DNA from: Brachybacterium aquaticum
Lineage (GTDB): Bacteria > Actinomycetota > Actinomycetes > Actinomycetales > Dermabacteraceae
DNA: 64,000 nucleotides
Assembly (NCBI RefSeq): GCF_014204755.1
Contig: NZ_JACHLZ010000001.1
Location: 3,385,337 to 3,449,336 of the forward strand
Direction of reading: 5' to 3'
Shown here: piece after piece, positions 8,364 through 16,589 of the stretch
How the letters are laid out: each line of letters starts with the position of its first letter
Position numbering within the stretch: position 1 is the first letter of the stretch
The notes under the pieces: model-generated
What the model was told of the DNA's origin: nothing
Seen by the model: the letters and a program-made list of their open reading frames with translations, nothing else
The model's database searches: none
Position numbers and translations under genes: made by a program

Positions 8364-9443
8364 TCACTGCTCCTCACCCTGTGCGACAGAGCTCGCACCG
8401 AGGGCCAGACGGTGCGGGACGGTGACCGTCCGCGGGGGTCCGTCGTATCCCTCGATCCTCTGCATGAGCATCTCCAGCGCCGAGTGGACGAGCAGATCCT
8501 TGTCCGGGCTGATGGAGATCAGCCCGGGACGCGAGTAGGCGGCATCGGGGAAGTCGTCGAAACCGATGACGGCCACCTCCTCCGGGACGCGGATGCCTGC
8601 CTCGTGCAGTGCGGAGAGCGCACCCTGGGCCAGGTCGTCGTTGCCGCAGACGATCCCGTCAAGGTCGGAGTGGGTGCTCAGCAGCGTGCGCACCGCGTCG
8701 TGGCCGTCCTGACGGTGCCACCTCCGGAGCATCGGCGCGGGGGCGCCGGCCGACGGGAGCCCGGCGAGGTCGAGCGCCTGCCGGAAGCCGGCGAGTCGCA
8801 TCGCCGACGAGCTGTGCGTCTGGTCCGGCGCGATGCTGCGATCCGTGCTGCCCAGGAACGCCAGCCGACGACGGCCGAGCGAGAGCAGGTGCGCCGTCGC
8901 CTCGGCGGTGGCGGCGGTGTTGTCGATCCGGACGTAGTCCGAGCCCGGGGGCAGGCTCGACTGCGAGAGGTGCTCGCCGATGAAGACCGTCGGCTGGTCC
9001 ACACGCTCCATCGCGGCGAGGTACTCCTCGCCGACCAGCAGCGGGTTGAAGATGACGCCGTCGCCGATCCGTCGCCGGAAGCCGCGCAGCACCTCGATCT
9101 CCTCATCGCGCCCTGCGCTCGTGCTGTGAAGGAGGACGGTGCGGCCCTGGGTCTGGGCGACGTCGACGAACCGCTGTGCGAGATCGGCGAAGTAGTCGAA
9201 GCGCAGCGAGGGGACGGCGAGGGTGAGGATCCCGCTGGACCCCGTGCGCAGCTGCTGGGCCGCGAGCTGGGGCCGGTAGCCGGTCGCCTCGATCGCGGCC
9301 TCCACCTTCGCCCGCGTGCTCGCGCTGACGTGCGGATAGTCGTTGACCACGTTCGAGACCGTCTTGATGGAGACCCCGGCCAGCTCGGCGACATCCCGAA
9401 GTGCGGGAGGGCGTGGACGGCCGCGCGCGGGGGGAGGGGTCAT
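8364..9443 (-). CDS. LacI-family transcriptional regulator (arabinofuranosidase locus)
   Basis: The product is 359 aa, full length. After a short Pro/Arg-rich leader, the LacI helix-turn-helix and hinge are present ([20 protein letters not shown], then [14 protein letters not shown]). They are followed by a periplasmic-binding-protein-like sensor domain ending in [10 protein letters not shown]. It is divergent from the GH51 gene with 219 bp between them, so it most likely controls that gene and itself in response to an arabino-sugar. That role is inferred. The linker LPSAGAPAP holds one copy of the GGCCGACGGG motif. Confidence 0.92.
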   Translation of the reverse strand: MTPPPARGRPRPPALRDVAELAGVSIKTVSNVVNDYPHVSASTRAKVEAAIEATGYRPQLAAQQLRTGSSGILTLAVPSLRFDYFADLAQRFVDVAQTQGRTVLLHSTSAGRDEEIEVLRGFRRRIGDGVIFNPLLVGEEYLAAMERVDQPTVFIGEHLSQSSLPPGSDYVRIDNTAATAEATAHLLSLGRRRLAFLGSTDRSIAPDQTHSSSAMRLAGFRQALDLAGLPSAGAPAPMLRRWHRQDGHDAVRTLLSTHSDLDGIVCGNDDLAQGALSALHEAGIRVPEEVAVIGFDDFPDAAYSRPGLISISPDKDLLVHSALEMLMQRIEGYDGPPRTVTVPHRLALGASSVAQGEEQ

Positions 9444-9542
9444 GGTGCGGATTGTGTCATCGACCCGCGTGATCGCGGCGTGGATCGCTCCCGGGTGACG
9501 CTTGTGCGTTCTGGGGGCCGGAGAGCGCTTGACGAGGGGCAG

Positions 9543-9561
9543 AACGGCGTGGTTCGCCGTT
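9543..9561. promoter_or_regulatory. Inverted repeat, candidate LacI operator
   Basis: AACGGCG and CGCCGTT are separated by 5 nt, a perfect 7-bp inverted repeat in the middle of the divergent lacI/abfA region. An AGCGCT palindrome at 9524-9529 is a second, weaker candidate. LacI-family operators are typically 14-20 bp palindromes in such positions. Confidence 0.4.
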
Positions 9562-9662
9562 TCCAATGTTGCAGAGACGGTGTCGATCGTGCGTCGCCGC
9601 GATCGGACAGGCCGCTCGCCCCGCTGCACGCTCTTTGGCACGGACCCCCTGAAAGGACGTCG

Positions 9663-11279
9663 ATGTCCGCCACCGTCTCCATCACCCTGCCCCACGATCT
9701 CGTCAGCGTTCTCGGCGCCACCACCGCCGGGTCCCGTGCGGACCTGCCGCGCGCCGGGCGGACCGACGGCCCGGCCCGCGTGGTCATCGACCTGGACCTG
9801 CCCGGCGCGACGATCTCCCGCCACGTCTACGGCCACTTCGCCGAGCACCTGGGCCACTGCATCTACGGCGGCTTCTTCGTCGGCGAGGACTCGGAGATCC
9901 CGAACACCCGCGGGATCCGCCAGGACGTGGTCGAGGCGCTGCGCGCGCTGCGCATCCCGAACCTGCGCTGGCCCGGCGGCTGCTTCGCCGACGAGTACCA
10001 CTGGAAGGACGGTATCGGCCCGCGCGCGCAGCGCCCGCGGATGGTCAATTCCCACTGGGGCGACGTCGTCGAGGACAACTCCTTCGGCACCCACGAGTTC
10101 ATGGACCTCGTGGAGATGCGCGGCACCGACGCGTACATCAGCGGCAACGTCGGCTCCGGCACCGTGCAGGAGATGAGCGAGTGGATCGAGTACCTCACCC
10201 GCGCCGACGACTCCCCGATGGCGGCGCTGCGCCGACAGAACGGGCGGGAGGAGCCCTGGACGGTGCCGTTCTCCGGCATCGGCAATGAGTCCTGGGGCTG
10301 CGGCGGGAACATGCGCCCCGAGGACTACGTGGCACTCGCCCGCCAGTACTCGACCTTCGTGCGCGAGCATGCGGGGAACCGCCTCACCCGCATCGCCGCC
10401 GGCGCGAACAACGATGACTATGCGTGGACCGAGGCGCTCATGCGCTCGGCCGACGGGGGCCGCGCGCCCTGGCAGGCGATCTCCCTGCACCACTACACGT
10501 CGACGGGCCCGGCCTCTGTCTCCCGCGGCTCCGCCACCGAGTTCAGCGAGGAGGAGTGGTACCTCGCCCTCTCCCGCGCCACGCGCACCGAGGAGCCAAT
10601 CGCCCGCCACTCCACCGTCATGGACCGCTACGACCCCGAGAGGTCCATCGGCCTGGTCCTGGACGAGTGGGGCACCTGGTGGGACGTCGAGCCCGGCACG
10701 AATCCGGGCTTCCTGTACCAGCAGAACACTGTCCGGGACTCCCTGGTCGCCGCGCTCCACTTCGACGGCTTCCACCGCCACGCGGACCGTCTGGTGATGA
10801 CCAACATCGCCCAGACCGTCAACGTGCTCCAGGCGATGATCCTCACCGATCCCGATTCCGGCGCGCTCGTGCTGACGCCGACGTACCACGTATTCGCGAT
10901 GAACGCCGGTCACCAGGACGCCTCGGCACTCGCCGCGTACCTCCTCCTGCCCGAGGAGCCGGAGGTCGTCGACGGGCGGGCCCTTCCGCGCGTCTCCGCC
11001 TCCGCCTCGCTCGCGGCCGACGGGGGCTCGGCCCTCGTCTCCCTCTCGAACCTCGACGCCTCCGCGCCGCGCACCCTGGTGCTCGACCTGCGCGGCCGGG
11101 AGGTCACCGGGTACGAGGCGACGGTGCTCACCGGCGAGACGACCGCCGCGCACAACGACCCCGATCACCCGGACGCCGTTGCCCCCGCGCCGCTCACCTC
11201 GGTGGTGGCCCACGAGCGGGGCCTCGAGGCCACCCTGCCGCCGCATTCGTTCGCGACGGTGCGGCTCGAGCTGGGGTGA
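9663..11279 (+). CDS. abfA: Alpha-L-arabinofuranosidase, GH51
   Basis: The product is 538 aa. GH51 enzymes are retaining glycosidases that release arabinofuranose from arabinoxylan or arabinan oligosaccharides. Visible features are [20 protein letters not shown] at the N-terminus, [14 protein letters not shown], the acid/base region [11 protein letters not shown] (E209) and the nucleophile region [10 protein letters not shown] (E335). A C-terminal beta-sandwich follows. There is no signal peptide, so it acts inside the cell on imported oligosaccharides. GAAAGGAC provides the ribosome site. Two in-frame ADGG motifs (RSADGGRAP and LAADGGSAL) lie in loops. A hydrolase gene follows after 40 bp. 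Confidence 0.95.
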   Translation: MSATVSITLPHDLVSVLGATTAGSRADLPRAGRTDGPARVVIDLDLPGATISRHVYGHFAEHLGHCIYGGFFVGEDSEIPNTRGIRQDVVEALRALRIPNLRWPGGCFADEYHWKDGIGPRAQRPRMVNSHWGDVVEDNSFGTHEFMDLVEMRGTDAYISGNVGSGTVQEMSEWIEYLTRADDSPMAALRRQNGREEPWTVPFSGIGNESWGCGGNMRPEDYVALARQYSTFVREHAGNRLTRIAAGANNDDYAWTEALMRSADGGRAPWQAISLHHYTSTGPASVSRGSATEFSEEEWYLALSRATRTEEPIARHSTVMDRYDPERSIGLVLDEWGTWWDVEPGTNPGFLYQQNTVRDSLVAALHFDGFHRHADRLVMTNIAQTVNVLQAMILTDPDSGALVLTPTYHVFAMNAGHQDASALAAYLLLPEEPEVVDGRALPRVSASASLAADGGSALVSLSNLDASAPRTLVLDLRGREVTGYEATVLTGETTAAHNDPDHPDAVAPAPLTSVVAHERGLEATLPPHSFATVRLELG

Positions 11280-11319
11280 GTCGTGTGGAGCGGGTTCGCG
11301 ATGAGAGCAGAATCGAGCG

Positions 11320-12249
11320 ATGAACACGCAGACGGACACGCCGTCAACCCACCGCGCCCGACTGCGCACGCTGCTCGGCATCGCCGAAGGGCCCGCCGGC
11401 GGCTCTCGTCTCGAGGGCATGCCCGAGACCGCCCGCCCCGGCGTGCCCACTGAGGTCACCGTCCGCCCTGTGCATGGTGCCCCCATCCCTGCCCTGCTCC
11501 TTCGTCCGGACTCGGCGACGAACACCGGCGCCGCCGTCGTCCTCGTCGCCGGGCACGGCCGCGGCATCGACGACCTCGTCGCCACACACCCGGCCGACGG
11601 CTACCACGACGCCCTCGCGCACAAGCTCGTCCGTGCCGGCATGACCGTGCTGTGCCCGGAGATGATCAGCTTCGGCCGGCGCCGCGTCCCCCGTCGGCCG
11701 GGCGAGGCACCCTACGAGGAGGCCGAGAACTCCTGCGGCATCGACGCGGCCCGGTACCTGCTGCACGGCCGGCCCGTGATGGGGGCGCGCGTGGCCGATG
11801 CCCAGGCCGCCGCCCAGGCCCTGGCCAGGGTCCCGGGTGTGGATCCGCAGCGGATCGCCGTCGTCGGCGGCTCCGGCGGGGGAGCGGTCGCGCTGATGCT
11901 CGCCGCACTCGACACCACGATCGCCGCCGCGCTGGTCGCGAACTACTTCTCGAGCTTCGCCGCCAGCATCGCCGCGATCCGGCACTGCCCCTGCAACATC
12001 GTCCCCGGCCTCCTGCCGGACCTCGAGATGGTCGACATCGCGTCTCTCATCGCGCCCCGCGCCCTCGTGCTCGAGGCGGGGGAGCGGGACCCGATCTTCC
12101 CGATCGCTGCGACCCGCGAGGCGCACCGTGCGCTCGGCCCGGTCTGGGAGGCATGGCACGCTCCCGCCCCGGAGCTCGTGGTCACCGAGGGCGGCCATGC
12201 CTTCCGCGCCGAGCGCTCCCTCGAGCTGCTCGCCGCCCGGCTCGCCTGA
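11320..12249 (+). CDS. Alpha/beta hydrolase (acetyl-xylan-esterase / dienelactone-hydrolase type)
   Basis: The product is 309 aa. The fold is shown by a VVLVAGHGRG strand-turn (about 75-84), the nucleophile elbow GGSGGG (near residue 186), a LVLEAGERDPIFP Asp region and a final EGGHAF histidine. No signal peptide is seen. The start codon follows CAGAAT plus 6 nt. Being 40 bp behind abfA, it is probably co-transcribed and may deacylate arabinoxylan-derived oligosaccharides, but substrate and exact family are not fixed by sequence. Confidence 0.82.
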   Translation: MNTQTDTPSTHRARLRTLLGIAEGPAGGSRLEGMPETARPGVPTEVTVRPVHGAPIPALLLRPDSATNTGAAVVLVAGHGRGIDDLVATHPADGYHDALAHKLVRAGMTVLCPEMISFGRRRVPRRPGEAPYEEAENSCGIDAARYLLHGRPVMGARVADAQAAAQALARVPGVDPQRIAVVGGSGGGAVALMLAALDTTIAAALVANYFSSFAASIAAIRHCPCNIVPGLLPDLEMVDIASLIAPRALVLEAGERDPIFPIAATREAHRALGPVWEAWHAPAPELVVTEGGHAFRAERSLELLAARLA

Positions 12250-12333
12250 TCCCTGCCACCGCCCCGCACCCTGTCAACGTGACAAGATCGCGGATCTCGC
12301 TCGGGGGTATGGGGTGAAGGCCACTTCCTGACG

Positions 12334-12339
12334 TACGGT
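12334..12339 (+). promoter_or_regulatory. Candidate -10 TACGGT upstream of RNase J
   Basis: TACGGT is followed by 7 nt and a GTG (12347) that opens a 43-codon frame ending at 12478, just past the RNase J region start. A leaderless transcript here would carry a short upstream frame followed by RNase J. A CTGAG-AC-CTCAG palindrome lies near 12440. Confidence 0.35.
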
Positions 12340-12486
12340 GAGTGCCGTGCACGCTGCTGCACCTCCGCCAGGCTGTCCAGCGGCGCGCCGGACCGACAGG
12401 GTCCGGGTGCCAGGGCGCTCGCCGAGGGACGCGCGCGGCACGCTGAGACCTCAGTCCATGTCCCTTCGACGATTGTGAAGACCCCT

Positions 12487-14175
12487 ATGCCTGTTGCGCA
12501 CCGCAACGACCTGAACGCACCCCAGCGCCTGCCCAAGAAGGGCCTGCGCATCACCCCCCTCGGCGGCCTGGGGGAGGTGGGCCGCAACATGACCGTCTTC
12601 GAGCACAACGGCAAGCTGCTGATCGTGGACATCGGCGTGCTGTTCCCCGAGGACCACCAGCCCGGCATCGACGTGATCCTGCCGGACTTCACCTCGATCC
12701 GCGACCGCCTCGACGACATCGTCGGCATCGTGCTCACCCACGGCCACGAGGACCACATCGGCGGCGTGCCCTACCTCCTCAAGGAGCGCGCGGACATCCC
12801 GCTGTACGGCTCGGAGCTGACGCTGGCGTTCATCGCGGCCAAGCTCAAGGAGCACCGCATCACCCCGAAGCTCATGCAGGTCAAGGCCGGGGACCGCCAG
12901 CAGGCCGGTCCCTTCGACCTCGAGTTCGTGGCGGTGAACCACTCGATCCCGGACGCGCTGGCGGTCTTCCTCCGCACCTCCGCCGGCACCGTGCTGCACA
13001 CCGGCGACTTCAAGATGGACCAGTTCCCGCTGGACGGCCGGATCACCGACCTGCGCGCCTTCGCCCGCCTGGGCGAGGAGGGTGTGGACGTGTTCCTCAC
13101 CGACTCCACCAACGCCGAGGTCCCCGGCTTCACCATGTCGGAGCGGGACCTCACTCCTGCGATCGACCGCGTCTTCGCGACCTCGCCGCGACGCATCATC
13201 GTCTCGAGCTTCGCTAGCCACGTGCACCGCATCCAGCAGGTCATCGACGCCGCCCACGCCAACGGCCGCAAGGTCGCCTTCGTCGGCCGCTCGATGGTGC
13301 GCAACATGAAGATCGCCCGCGAGCTCGGCTACCTGTCGATCCCCAAGGGCGTCGTCGTCGACTTCCGCAAGATCCAGTCGATGCCCGACAACAAGATCAC
13401 CCTGATCTGCACCGGCTCCCAGGGCGAGCCGATGGCGGCGCTGGCCCGCATGGCCAACGGCGACCACCAGATCCAGGTGGGCGAAGGCGACACCGTCCTC
13501 ATGGCCTCCTCGCTGATCCCCGGCAACGAGAACGCGATCTACGGGATCATCAACAAGCTCATCGACCTCGGCGCGAACATCGTCCACAAGGGCAACGCCA
13601 AGGTGCACGTCTCCGGCCACGCAAGCGCCGGCGAGCTCGTGTACTGCTACAACATCGTCAAGCCCAGGAACGTCATGCCGGTGCACGGCGAGTCCAAGCA
13701 CCTGCACGCCAACGCCGAGCTGGCCCGCATGACCGGCGTGCCGGACGACCGCGTGGTCGTCGGCTTCGACGGCGTGGTCGTGGACCTCGTGGACGGCAAG
13801 GTCAAGGTCGCCGGAAAGGTCGACGCGGGCCTGGTCTACGTGGACGGCCAGACCATCGGCGCCGCCACCGAGGACACCCTCGCCGAGCGCCGCCTTCTCT
13901 CCGGCGGCGGCGTGGTCACCGTGGTCGCCCTCATCGACCCGAAGACCCACAAGCCGGTCGAGCCGGTCGAGTTCCTCACCAAGGGCTTCGTGCACGACAA
14001 GAAGACCTTCGAGGGCGCCTCCGCCCAGGTTGAGAAGGCTCTCGTCCAGTCGAAGGCCGACGGGATCGACGACATCGCCGAGATCGAGAAGATCGTGGTC
14101 GACACCGTCAGCAATCACCTGCGCCGTACCTACCGCCGCGAGCCCGCGGTCATGGCAGTCGTCATCGATTCCTGA
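12487..14175 (+). CDS. rnj: Ribonuclease J
   Basis: The product is 562 aa. RNase J is a metallo-beta-lactamase/beta-CASP enzyme with 5'-3' exonuclease and endonuclease activity in mRNA decay and rRNA maturation. Visible are LGGLGEVGRNMTVFE, the zinc motif THGHEDHIGG, LHTGDFKMD, LTDSTNAEVPGFT, SSFASHVHRIQQ, the beta-CASP VHVSGHASAGE and PVHGESKHLHANAELA, and a C-terminal LRRTYRREPAVM domain. The ATG at 12487 was chosen. A GTG four codons upstream (12475) is the alternative, and neither has a strong ribosome site. Confidence 0.96.
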   Translation: MPVAHRNDLNAPQRLPKKGLRITPLGGLGEVGRNMTVFEHNGKLLIVDIGVLFPEDHQPGIDVILPDFTSIRDRLDDIVGIVLTHGHEDHIGGVPYLLKERADIPLYGSELTLAFIAAKLKEHRITPKLMQVKAGDRQQAGPFDLEFVAVNHSIPDALAVFLRTSAGTVLHTGDFKMDQFPLDGRITDLRAFARLGEEGVDVFLTDSTNAEVPGFTMSERDLTPAIDRVFATSPRRIIVSSFASHVHRIQQVIDAAHANGRKVAFVGRSMVRNMKIARELGYLSIPKGVVVDFRKIQSMPDNKITLICTGSQGEPMAALARMANGDHQIQVGEGDTVLMASSLIPGNENAIYGIINKLIDLGANIVHKGNAKVHVSGHASAGELVYCYNIVKPRNVMPVHGESKHLHANAELARMTGVPDDRVVVGFDGVVVDLVDGKVKVAGKVDAGLVYVDGQTIGAATEDTLAERRLLSGGGVVTVVALIDPKTHKPVEPVEFLTKGFVHDKKTFEGASAQVEKALVQSKADGIDDIAEIEKIVVDTVSNHLRRTYRREPAVMAVVIDS

Positions 14176-14228
14176 GTCGCGATGCGGTGAGAGCCTGAGC
14201 CCTTCGCGGCCGACGCGCTCCCAGCCCC

Positions 14229-14268
14229 GACGCGCCCCCTCCGAGCTCCGGCTCGGCGGGGGCGCGTC
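14229..14268. terminator. Bidirectional terminator between RNase J and the kinase
   Basis: A long stem is formed by GACGCGCCCCC-T-CCGAGC pairing with its complement across a 4-nt loop, followed by GTCATTCGTT. It sits between convergent genes. Confidence 0.75.
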
Positions 14269-14310
14269 GTCATTCGTTGCGGCGCGGCTGCTCTGCGCGG
14301 CCGGACCCGC

Positions 14311-14880
14311 TCAGCGCCCCTCCGCCATCCACTCCGGGGCCGGATCCCCCTCCGGATCCCAGCTCTCCACCGCCTCGACCAGCTCCGTCACCGGCCGGGC
14401 GCTGTCCAGGTGCAGCACGGGCTTGCCGAGCCGGCGCAGCCAGCTCTGGTGGCCGGCGAGGCTGCGGCCGGCGAAGGTCGGGTCGTCGTAGCCGCGCGCC
14501 CACTCCAGGAACTGGCGCTGCGCCTCGCGGTCCACGTCGGTGCCGTGCCCCCGCAGCGCCTCGCGGGCGAGCAGGCGCCGCATCCGCTCGCCCGGCTCGA
14601 GGGTCACGAACACCACGGCGTCGCAGCGGGCCACGATCTCGTCGCCCCAGCCCACGAGCGACCCGGACAGCACCCACGCCTCGCGGTCCACGAACATCTC
14701 CCGCATCAGCGCGACGCGCTCGGAGATCGGACGCTTCGCGGTGAACGGCGGGGTGGTGGGGTGCCAGAAGTAGTCGTCGGTGTCCGCGTGGGGAACTGAC
14801 CAGCGGTCGGCGAGGGCCCGGCCGAGCGAGGTGGTGCCGGAGCCGCTGGCGCCGAGGACGTGGACCCGTGAGCGTCGCAT
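14311..14880 (-). CDS. P-loop kinase, adenylate/shikimate-kinase-like
   Basis: The product is 189 aa. The Walker A loop GASGSGTTS lies at residues 9-17, followed by the substrate strand HADTDDYFW and an LSGSLVGWGDEI region. An arginine-rich lid (ERMRRLLAREALRGHG) comes next. This layout is typical of AAA-type small-molecule kinases annotated as adenylate kinase in actinobacteria, but the true substrate is unknown. The ATG at 14880 was preferred over an upstream GTG because the P-loop then starts near residue 9. Confidence 0.8.
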   Translation of the reverse strand: MRRSRVHVLGASGSGTTSLGRALADRWSVPHADTDDYFWHPTTPPFTAKRPISERVALMREMFVDREAWVLSGSLVGWGDEIVARCDAVVFVTLEPGERMRRLLAREALRGHGTDVDREAQRQFLEWARGYDDPTFAGRSLAGHQSWLRRLGKPVLHLDSARPVTELVEAVESWDPEGDPAPEWMAEGR

Positions 14881-14926
14881 CAGAGCATCATCGCTGGCCG
14901 CGCCCGACACGCACAACCCGCGGAGG

Positions 14927-16450
14927 TCACTGGTAGGACACGAACCAGGGCCGCGGCTCCAGCGCGTAGGTCTCCTCGGGGGTGAACATCGGGGTGTCCT
15001 CGTCGATGAAGTTCTTCCACGCCATGAAGATCCCGCCGGGCAGGTCCCTCTGCAGCGCTTCCCAGGTCGCCATCTTGTCCCCGGGATTGCCGTGCCCGTC
15101 CGCGTGCAGGGTGATCGCGAGCTCGGGGCGGGAGGTGTCCACGTCCTGCCGGTCGGAGATCATGCGCAGGTTGAACTGGTGCAGGATCAGCACCTTCTGC
15201 GGCAGGCCGTTCTGGGCGGTGAGGTCGGCGAGCCAGGTGATGACCTCGTTGATCTCCGCGGCGGGGACCGAGCCGATCTGGACCATGTGCCGCTGGCCGG
15301 GCTTCAGCCGCCACTCGGGATCCAGGGCCAGGCCCACGTGCGGGTTCAGCAGCAGCTCCTCGTACTTCTTGGCCTGGTCGAGGAAGTGGGTGGTGCCGGG
15401 CTGGAGGTCGAGGACCACGTACACCCCGGCCTCGCCGGCTGCGTCCACCCACTCGCGCAGGCCGTCGATGCCGAGCTCGGTCGAGTAGTCCCCGTCGGCC
15501 CCCGCGGCGGCCGACGCGACCGTCGTGATGATCTCGAACGCCGGGATCACCTGCTCGTCGGAGAACTCCTCGTAGTCCGCGGCCATCTGCTTCACGCGCT
15601 CGATGGTCTCCTCGAGGCCCTGCTCGCCGAGGATGCCGAGGGAGGGGGTGTGCGGGGTGCCGTACGCGGCGATCATGCGCCGGCCGGGGAAGGCGGTGAT
15701 CCCGCCGCCGGGCAGCTCGGAGGTCGTGGTGGTCACCCGCGAGACCACGGACGGGAACACGTCGGAGCCGCCGAAGGTGTCGCCGAGGGCGAGCACCCCG
15801 TGGGTGGGGTCCTCGGTCGCGGCGTCGCGCACGACGGCGACGGAGTCGCTGGTGCGGCCGACGTCCCCGCCCGGCGCCTCGGCGACGGTTCCGCCGACGG
15901 CGGTGATGACCGCGGTCGCGAGGCCCTGCGCGGGCACCTCCTGGTCGGGGTCGAGGAACAGGGCCACGGGCACCTGATGGCCGTCGCCCTCGACGTCGGG
16001 CAGGCCGGGCTCCTCGGCGGTCAGGTCGATCTCGGTGATCTCACGGTCTCCGGCGAGGTCGCCGAGGTCGGTGCCGGCCGACGTGATCAGGGTGCCGGCC
16101 CCCAGCCGGTCCAGCTCCTCACCGACCGCGCCGCCCGTGCCGATGAGCAGAGGTAGCGGGAGGGACTGCCCGTCCAGCAGCGACAGGAAGGCGTCCAGGT
16201 CGGCCTCGGGGGTCACGATCGCGGCGTCGGCCGAGGCGTACAGGGCGGCGCTGAGCGCGACCGAGGTCGCGGTGAGCTCGTCACCCGGCAGCACGGCGGT
16301 GGCGGGCGGGTCCGCCACCAGATCCACGCCGATCCCGCCCCCGTCACCGTCGTCGGTGCAGGCGGCGAGGGCGCCCGCGAGGGCGAGGACGGTGGCGCCT
16401 GCGAAGGTCCTGCGGGTCACCCGGAACGGTCCGCTGCGTGCTGCTGTCAT
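14927..16450 (-). CDS. Tat-exported lipoprotein with a TIM-barrel-like domain
   Basis: The product is 507 aa. The N-terminus has a twin-arginine motif (TRRTFAG), a hydrophobic core and the lipobox LAAC with Cys31, so it should be exported folded and anchored to the outer face of the membrane. Residues 40-250 are acidic with repeated Val/Thr/Asp strands. Residues 260-507 have barrel-like segments (AAYGTP, VYVVLDLQPG, LALDPEWRL, LILHQFN, PGGIFMAWKNF). No catalytic family was recognised; a cell-wall or polysaccharide role is only a guess. One GTCGGCC motif lies in the AGADGDY linker. Confidence 0.83.
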   Translation of the reverse strand: MTAARSGPFRVTRRTFAGATVLALAGALAACTDDGDGGGIGVDLVADPPATAVLPGDELTATSVALSAALYASADAAIVTPEADLDAFLSLLDGQSLPLPLLIGTGGAVGEELDRLGAGTLITSAGTDLGDLAGDREITEIDLTAEEPGLPDVEGDGHQVPVALFLDPDQEVPAQGLATAVITAVGGTVAEAPGGDVGRTSDSVAVVRDAATEDPTHGVLALGDTFGGSDVFPSVVSRVTTTTSELPGGGITAFPGRRMIAAYGTPHTPSLGILGEQGLEETIERVKQMAADYEEFSDEQVIPAFEIITTVASAAAGADGDYSTELGIDGLREWVDAAGEAGVYVVLDLQPGTTHFLDQAKKYEELLLNPHVGLALDPEWRLKPGQRHMVQIGSVPAAEINEVITWLADLTAQNGLPQKVLILHQFNLRMISDRQDVDTSRPELAITLHADGHGNPGDKMATWEALQRDLPGGIFMAWKNFIDEDTPMFTPEETYALEPRPWFVSYQ

Positions 16451-16553
16451 CAGAAGGGCTCCCGTCGGCCTGCGAACTCCCTCGGTGTCCATAGTCGCAG
16501 ACCCCTGCCGCGAGGGGGGGGGAGGCTCGCAGCCGGTCGGCCCGCTCGCTGCT

Positions 16554-16579
16554 GCCGGCCCCTCTGCGGAGGGGCCGGC
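16554..16579. terminator. Terminator downstream of the GH95 pseudogene
   Basis: Perfect 11-bp stem GCCGGCCCCTC / GAGGGGCCGGC with a TGCG loop, just past the GH95 stop on the minus strand. There is no T-run, as is common in such GC-rich genomes. Confidence 0.6.
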
Positions 16580-16589
16580 ACATGCCGCC

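Noticed and set aside
8364..11585. Very long minus-strand open frame antisense to the arabinofuranosidase gene
   Set aside because: It is an extension of the LacI frame through high-GC antisense DNA. The plus strand encodes a clear GH51 enzyme.
12451..14118. Long open frame antisense to RNase J
   Set aside because: It is a typical GC-rich antisense shadow with Val/Asp/His-biased composition and no family features.
15000..16156. Plus-strand long frames opposite the lipoprotein gene
   Set aside because: Composition is Gly/Arg/His-rich without motifs. The minus strand has a lipobox and a Tat signal.
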